Assembly (NCBI GenBank): GCA_902520645.1
Contig: CABYOP010000006.1
Location: 1-41,311, forward strand
Origin: an uncultured Pelagibacteraceae bacterium
Lineage (GTDB): Bacteria > Pseudomonadota > Alphaproteobacteria > Pelagibacterales > Pelagibacteraceae
DNA length: 41,311 bases
Reading direction: 5' to 3'
Part shown: in pieces, positions 40,970 to 41,311 of the stretch
Layout of the letters: each line of letters opens with the position of its first letter
How positions within the stretch are numbered: position 1 is the stretch's first letter
The notes under the pieces: model-generated
Databases searched by the model: none
Told to the model about the DNA's origin: nothing
What the model saw: the letters and a program-made list of their open reading frames with translations, nothing else
Made by a program: the position numbers and the translations under genes

Positions 40970-41311
40970 GTGAAACAATATAAGTTATTATTTTCAATAT
41001 ATCTCAGTATTTTATTGATTTTCATAGTATTTTTTTTAGCATCTGTTCACAATTCCCCGGTAAATAACTCAATGGCGGAATGGGTTATAAATTATCAAGG
41101 AGGATTTACAAGAAGAGGATTCTTAGGAGAGGTAATTTTTCAAGTAAGCCAGATATTTAATTTTCAACTTAGAAAAAGTTTTCTAATACTCCAAATTTTA
41201 ATTTATATCGGTTATTTCCTATCTATCTATATCTTTTTTAAAAAAATAAACCAAAATTATTTATTTACACTAGCAATATTTTCTCCATTATTTTTTATAT
41301 TTTCTTTAGCT
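40970..41311 (+). CDS. Polytopic membrane protein, N-terminal part; window ends inside it
   Basis: A GTG at 40970, directly preceded by an in-frame TAA at 40964, opens a frame that reaches the window end (114 residues). It starts with a membrane helix (LFSIYLSILLIFIVFFLAS), then a short periplasmic stretch (MAEWVINYQGGFTRRGFLGE), then two more helices. The YQGGFTRRG stretch resembles that of uncharacterised polymerase/ligase-like membrane proteins of glycan loci, and the GT9/GT4 neighbours fit. Both this family call and the GTG start are tentative. Confidence 0.6.
   Translation, partial: MKQYKLLFSIYLSILLIFIVFFLASVHNSPVNNSMAEWVINYQGGFTRRGFLGEVIFQVSQIFNFQLRKSFLILQILIYIGYFLSIYIFFKKINQNYLFTLAIFSPLFFIFSLA

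Noticed and set aside
1..41311. Mobile elements, prophage, CRISPR arrays or defence islands
   Set aside because: No transposase, integrase, Cas or repeat-spacer pattern, and no long repeats were seen; composition is even across the window.

Overview
The window is about 41 kb of very AT-rich, tightly packed chromosomal DNA. Everything points to a streamlined free-living marine alphaproteobacterium of the SAR11/Pelagibacterales type. The evidence is base composition, almost no intergenic DNA, many overlapping start/stop codons, osmolyte and sulfonate genes (TauABC-like transporter, omega-amino-acid transaminase, alanine dehydrogenase, dimethylglycine-dehydrogenase-like enzyme), many substrate-binding-protein ABC importers, and no mobile elements, CRISPR arrays or phage genes. 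The lineage is an inference; no rRNA or marker phylogeny was available.

Layout. 1-2837 (minus): an operon of eight small genes (two NTF2-like, DUF1330, two small unknowns, two secreted proteins, and an SMR-family membrane protein cut by the window edge). 3035-7570: a small membrane protein, cysK-cysE, a VOC protein, a single-unit winged-helix regulator, a LysE-type exporter, a rhodanese and a secreted MsrB. 7567-16740: an uptake-plus-catabolism locus with a carbohydrate-type ABC importer, a HAD-like protein without its nucleophile, a stand-alone MetE catalytic domain, a cupin and two double-SnoaL proteins. 16737-19977: a pta then HpsN-like (HisD-family) gene pair, and a BASS-family transporter. 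19978-21270: a double-unit winged-helix regulator and a small single-TM protein. 21259-28713: a TauABC-like importer with an Ldh2-family dehydrogenase, divergent from an omega-amino acid:pyruvate aminotransferase and alanine dehydrogenase. 28745-32463: a GDP-mannose-3,5-epimerase-like protein, a DMGDH-like FAD/GcvT enzyme and a second small TM protein. 32530-34770: tRNA-Met(CAT), apt, an MTA/SAH nucleosidase and a SpeD-SpeE fusion. 34830-37913: a polar amino acid ABC importer lacking its ATPase, overlapped by a PhyH-type dioxygenase. 37923-41311: DUF6165, two glycosyltransferases, a redoxin and the start of a polytopic membrane protein, probably the edge of a surface-glycan region.

How the parts fit. 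The transaminase/alanine dehydrogenase/TauABC block fits uptake and deamination of taurine or a similar omega-amino acid. The nearby pta and HpsN-like genes fit C2/C3 sulfonate catabolism, but no sulfite-releasing Xsc is present. Spermidine synthase, MTA nucleosidase and Apt form a short route that makes spermidine and recycles its adenine by-product. The two loci that least resemble a known pathway are the small-protein operon at 1-2837 and the ABC/SnoaL/cupin/MetE locus at 7567-16740. All three ABC importers have a strong inverted repeat directly after the binding-protein gene, and a previously unremarked family of small TM proteins and of single/tandem winged-helix regulators is each represented twice.
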